From Meridianimarinicoccus zhengii (GTDB lineage: Bacteria; Pseudomonadota; Alphaproteobacteria; Rhodobacterales; Rhodobacteraceae), in assembly GCF_003254465.1 (NCBI RefSeq), contig NZ_QDFI01000039.1, positions 1 to 40,177 of the forward strand: DNA of 40,177 bases. The letters run 5' to 3'. The position numbers and the translations under genes are program-made. Positions 37,184-40,177 of this stretch are shown here, one piece after another. The notes beneath the pieces are model-generated. The model searched no databases, was not told where the DNA came from, and saw only the letters and a list, made by a program, of their open reading frames with translations. Numbering within the stretch: the stretch's first letter is position 1; the number at the start of each line of letters is the position of its first letter.

Positions 37184-37465
37184 TCAACGGACAAGAACGG
37201 GTGCATGGGCTGGCAGGCGATGGCGCAGCACATAGGCCGGGATTTCGTCGCGCCGGATGCCGAGGCGGGCAAGTTCCGCGTCGGATTTCGCGCTCAGCCG
37301 CAAGGCATCGGGCCGCATGGCCCGGCGCATCTCGCCGGGATTGAAACCGAAGCCGACGCTGGCGAGAAAAAGATCGATGTCGGCATCGATGGTCGGGATC
37401 GGCGCCGGGATCACGGAAAGCCGTGGCGGGCGACGGTCCGGTGGCGTGTGGCAAGGTCTGGTCAT
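37184..37465 (-). CDS. Small DUF1127-like protein
   Basis: A 93-residue protein ending in a DUF1127-like module: RLSAKSDAELARLGIRRDEI, followed by a Tyr/Arg/His-rich tail. DUF1127 proteins are short, Arg-rich and implicated in stress adaptation and RNA metabolism in alphaproteobacteria. The N-terminal half (Pro/Arg-rich, then an acidic IDADIDLFLASVGFGFNPGE helix) is longer than in typical 45-70-residue members. ATG 37465 is preferred to 37486 because AAAGG lies seven bases upstream. It sits between ureC and lipA on the same strand. Family call is by motif only. Confidence 0.65.
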   Translation of the reverse strand: MTRPCHTPPDRRPPRLSVIPAPIPTIDADIDLFLASVGFGFNPGEMRRAMRPDALRLSAKSDAELARLGIRRDEIPAYVLRHRLPAHAPVLVR

Positions 37466-37826
37466 GGGGCACCTTTCGGTTCGCACGATCCCCTCCCCAC
37501 GTGCAGGCTAACCCGATTCCGTGAAAGGACGATGGCCCCACGACGCCATGACGCGGCAAACCCCGCACTGGGTCGCAAGAGCGATGCATAAATGCACCGT
37601 CAGGGCGGACCCCGACGGTGCGAAACCTGTAAAATACCGTGGCACCAATTTGTCTTTTTCACGGCAAGGCCCGTGACATTCGGCAGACCCGCGCCGTGCG
37701 TGATGCCCTGGGGGACGACACTTGGTCGCGCGGCGCGGACTGCAAAAACAGGATGCGACCCGCAAGCCTTTGACGCAACGTCGCCATGGAAAAATGATTA
37801 ACGGCAGCCGGTCGTCTGCGCCCCCG
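37466..37826. other. 361-bp intergenic region between ureC and the DUF1127-like gene
   Basis: No credible gene is seen. It contains a strong dyad at 37594-37621: GCACCGTC and GACGGTGC around a 12-base spacer that holds a second GGG/CCC pairing. The segment at about 37580-37800 is less GC-rich than the genes around it (TGCATAAATGCA, AATTTGTCTTTTTC, AAAAATGATTAA). A ureC terminator, a promoter for the small gene or a small RNA could lie here. Confidence 0.5.
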
Positions 37827-39536
37827 TCAGAACAGGAAATACCGTTGTGCCATCGGCAGTTCTGCCGCCGGTTCGCAGGTCAGCAATTCACCGTTGGCAC
37901 GCACCTCGTAGGTTTCCGGATGCACCTCGATCTCGGGCGTGGCGTCGTTCATCACCATGTCCACCTTGCCGATGGTGCGCGTGCTCCGCACGGCCACTGT
38001 CTGCTTGCGCAGTCCGAGCGCATTGCCGATCCCGTCCGCCTGCGCCGCAGCGCTGACGAAGGTGACCGAGGATGCCTCCAGCGAGCGACCGAAGGCGCCG
38101 AACATGGGGCGGGTATAGACAGGCTGCGGCGTCGGAATGGATGCATTGGGATCGCCCATCTGCGCGCAGGCGATGGTCCCGCCCAAAAGCACCATATCGG
38201 GCTTCACCCCGAAGAAGGCGGGCGACCAGAGGCACAGGTCCGCCCGCTTGCCCACCGCTATCGACCCGATCTCGTGCGCGATGCCATGCGCGATGGCCGG
38301 GTTGATCGTGTACTTTGCCACGTAGCGCTTCACGCGAACATTGTCGTTGTCGCCAGTTTCCTCGGACAGGCGCCCGCGCTGGACCTTCATCTTGTGGGCG
38401 GTCTGCCATGTGCGGATGATGACCTCCCCCACGCGGCCCATCGCCTGGCTGTCGGACGCGATGATCGAAAATGCGCCCATGTCGTGCAGGATGTCCTCGG
38501 CGGCGATGGTTTCCTTGCGGATGCGGCTTTCGGCGAAGGCCACGTCCTCGGGGATCGACTTGTCGAGATGGTGACACACCATGAGCATGTCGAGATGCTC
38601 TTCCAGCGTGTTGACCGTGAAAGGCCGCGTCGGGTTGGTCGAGGACGGGATCACGTTCCCCGACCCGACGACCTTGATGATGTCGGGCGCATGCCCGCCC
38701 CCGGCCCCTTCGGTATGAAAGGCATGGATCGTCCGGCCCTTGATCGCCGCGAGCGTGTTCTCGACGAAGCCGGATTCGTTGAGCGTGTCTGTGTGGATCA
38801 TCACCTGCACGTCCATGTCGTCGGCCACCGACAGGCAGCAGTCGATGGCGCCGGGCGTGGTGCCCCAATCCTCGTGCAGCTTCAGCGCGCAGGCGCCCGC
38901 CTGCACCTGTTCTACCAGCGCTGCGGGGAGCGACGCGTTTCCCTTGCCCGCGAAGGCGAGGTTCATGGGGAACGCGTCCGCGGCCATCAGCATCCGCCCG
39001 ATATGCCAGGGACCCGGCGTGCAGGTGGTCGCCAGCGTGCCGTGCGCCGGCCCGGTGCCCCCGCCCAGCATCGTGGTCAGGCCCGAATGCAGCGCGTCCT
39101 CGATCTGCTGGGGGCAGATGAAATGGATGTGGCTGTCGAACCCGCCCGCGGTCAGGATGCGCCCCTCGCCCGCGATGATCTCGGTCCCCGGCCCGATCAC
39201 GATATCGACGCCGGGCTGCGTGTCGGGATTCCCCGCCTTGCCGATCGCGGCAATGCGCCCGTCCTTCAGCGCCACATCCGCCTTGAAGATACCGGTCACG
39301 TCCACGACCAAGGCGTTGGTGACGACCGTGTCCATGGCACCCTCGGCGCGCGTCATCTGGCTCTGGCCCATACCGTCACGAATGACCTTGCCGCCGCCGA
39401 ACTTGACCTCCTCGCCATAGGTGGTCAGGTCACGCTCCACCTCGATGAACAACTCGGTATCGGCGAGGCGGACCCTATCCCCCGTGGTGGGACCATACAT
39501 GTCGGCATAGGTGGCGCGGGAAATCTTGGCGGGCAT
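37827..39536 (-). CDS. ureC: Urease subunit alpha
   Basis: The catalytic subunit of nickel urease, 569 residues, hydrolysing urea to ammonia and carbamate. Every active-site residue can be read: His136 and His138 (DSHIHF), the carbamylated Lys219 (ALKLHEDWG), His221, His248 (MIHTD), His274 ([11 protein letters not shown]), the flap Cys321 with His322 (VCHHLD) and Asp362 (ASDSQAMGR). ATG 39536 gives the family-typical [20 protein letters not shown] and has AAGGA eight bases upstream; the GTG at 39542 lies too close to it. No ureE/F/G follows downstream, and no beta or gamma subunit is recognised in the 640 bp to the window edge. Confidence 0.97.
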   Translation of the reverse strand: MPAKISRATYADMYGPTTGDRVRLADTELFIEVERDLTTYGEEVKFGGGKVIRDGMGQSQMTRAEGAMDTVVTNALVVDVTGIFKADVALKDGRIAAIGKAGNPDTQPGVDIVIGPGTEIIAGEGRILTAGGFDSHIHFICPQQIEDALHSGLTTMLGGGTGPAHGTLATTCTPGPWHIGRMLMAADAFPMNLAFAGKGNASLPAALVEQVQAGACALKLHEDWGTTPGAIDCCLSVADDMDVQVMIHTDTLNESGFVENTLAAIKGRTIHAFHTEGAGGGHAPDIIKVVGSGNVIPSSTNPTRPFTVNTLEEHLDMLMVCHHLDKSIPEDVAFAESRIRKETIAAEDILHDMGAFSIIASDSQAMGRVGEVIIRTWQTAHKMKVQRGRLSEETGDNDNVRVKRYVAKYTINPAIAHGIAHEIGSIAVGKRADLCLWSPAFFGVKPDMVLLGGTIACAQMGDPNASIPTPQPVYTRPMFGAFGRSLEASSVTFVSAAAQADGIGNALGLRKQTVAVRSTRTIGKVDMVMNDATPEIEVHPETYEVRANGELLTCEPAAELPMAQRYFLF

Positions 39537-39636
39537 CGGCACGGTCCTTGGCTGGGTCGGGTCGTTTCACCGTCACCTTTGCCGCGGGCAGCGGGCAGGG
39601 CAAGGGATCAGCCGCCTGCCTACAGCCATTTGCCCA

Positions 39637-39993
39637 TCATTTGGGCAGACCGGGACCACGACGCGCGAGCCTGCGCATGTTGGACCGGGTCCTGTGACCC
39701 AGCGGCCCAACCGCCGCCGCGAGGATTTGGTCAGGCCGTTTGCCGGCCTGCGCGGCTGTGGCCGCGGCGACGGCCGACTGCACGAAGGCCACAGGCTTTT
39801 CGCGGATCATCCGGGCCGTTTCACCCGGCGCCGTGGCCCACAGCCCCATCTGGCCGAGCAGGCGATAGGTCACGACCATCTGCGCCTCGGACAGCATCGT
39901 GGCCAGTTGCAGGCCGGAGCGCCACGCCTCCATCGGCGCGGTCAGCGCCGCGTCGCGGGGCATCGGCACGAATGGAGGGGCTACTTGGAACAT
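39637..39993 (-). CDS. Small helical protein ('antifreeze'-labelled Rhodobacteraceae family)
   Basis: A 118-residue mostly helical protein, with LATMLSEAQMVVTYRLLGQMG, then REKPVAFVQSAVAAATAAQAGKR and a basic tail with RSNMRRLARRG. I associate this pattern with small Rhodobacteraceae proteins sometimes annotated 'antifreeze protein'; it also resembles phasin-like helices. No catalytic motif or signal peptide is visible, so function is unknown. ATG 39993 (MFQVAPPF) is chosen because GAGG lies five bases upstream; ATG 40023 is possible. It lies 100 bp upstream of ureC on the same strand, within what should be the urease operon. Confidence 0.65.
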   Translation of the reverse strand: MFQVAPPFVPMPRDAALTAPMEAWRSGLQLATMLSEAQMVVTYRLLGQMGLWATAPGETARMIREKPVAFVQSAVAAATAAQAGKRPDQILAAAVGPLGHRTRSNMRRLARRGPGLPK

Positions 39994-40095
39994 TGGGGCC
40001 TCGTGCGGTCGGTGCAAGGACATCGGGTATTGCCCAACACCCTAGCATGCGCGCACGATGCTGCGCTGCGGCATAAGCGCCGCAGCGCGGGCGCG

Positions 40096-40177
40096 TCAGG
40101 ATTTCCCCGCGTCCTTGGGCAGCGGCGGCAGGCCCGGCGTGGCCGGTGCGCGGCGCCGACGGCTGCGCGGCGCGGCG
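40096..40177 (-). CDS. C-terminal fragment of an unidentified protein
   Basis: A reading frame enters from the right edge and stops at TGA 40098-40096. The visible 26 residues are Arg-rich, then Pro/Gly-rich, ending GLPPLPKDAGKS. It is too short to identify. It is in the same orientation as the 'antifreeze'-labelled gene and ureC. Whether it is truly coded cannot be told from this window. Confidence 0.3.
   Translation of the reverse strand, partial: AAPRSRRRRAPATPGLPPLPKDAGKS

Noticed and set aside
39631-39647. TGCCCA-N5-TGGGCA inverted repeat at the stop of the 'antifreeze'-labelled gene as a terminator.
   Set aside because: Six-base stem with no following T-run on either strand; likely chance or weak structure.

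Overview
The window is chromosomal DNA from a GC-rich alphaproteobacterium, most likely a member of the Rhodobacteraceae/Roseobacteraceae. This rests on gene content and order: the dusB(nifR3)-ntrB-ntrC-ntrY-ntrX-trkA-trkH-hfq-hflX series, the ispD-ispF fusion, an NtrC without the GAFTGA loop, a VPLPA-CTERM protein, a HemB of the Asp-rich metal-site type, and small proteins that I associate with this family (the 'SufBCD-associated' membrane protein and the 'antifreeze'-labelled protein). Nearly the whole window is coding, in short operons with 1-4 bp or longer stop/start overlaps. I see no tRNA, rRNA, CRISPR array, insertion sequence or prophage.

Layout. 1-3561 (minus): a SUV3-like RNA helicase, cut by the window edge and carrying a long Ala/Glu/Pro-rich tail, and an exported TPR protein. 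3630-4870 (plus): an SCP2-domain protein overlapping an alpha/beta hydrolase. 4875-8858 (minus): the most intriguing unit, a four-gene operon of a circularly permuted ATP-grasp enzyme, an alpha-E protein, a transglutaminase-like peptidase and Anbu, a proteasome-like peptidase. A lone 'ligase-associated' MBL-fold exonuclease (9057-10100) diverges from it and converges on mfd (10153-13611, minus). 13694-19214: a SufBCD-associated membrane protein (minus), then on the plus strand hemB, a SYLF lipoprotein with a penicillin-acylase-family enzyme, and a VPLPA-CTERM surface protein that ends at a bidirectional terminator shared with hflX.

19302-31258 (minus): nine collinear genes for nitrogen sensing (ntrBC, ntrYX), K+ uptake (trkAH), RNA-based regulation (hfq) and ribosome/GTPase function (hflX), headed by dusB. 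NtrC and NtrX both lack the sigma-54-contacting GAFTGA motif, and an NtrC-like dyad lies upstream of dusB. From 31447 (plus): ispDF-pgpA-pncC (isoprenoid, phospholipid and NAD salvage), convergent with a RatA/COQ10-like gene; then hpt and a cytochrome c-prime/diheme cytochrome c pair. From 36131 (minus): lipA, a small DUF1127-like protein, the urease alpha subunit ureC, an 'antifreeze'-labelled small protein and a C-terminal fragment at the right edge. No other urease gene is recognised in the window.

The clearest candidate for an under-described system is the Anbu/ATP-grasp/alpha-E/transglutaminase operon. It has the parts for an ATP-dependent peptide-ligation and peptide-cleavage pathway, and its substrate cannot be read from the sequence.
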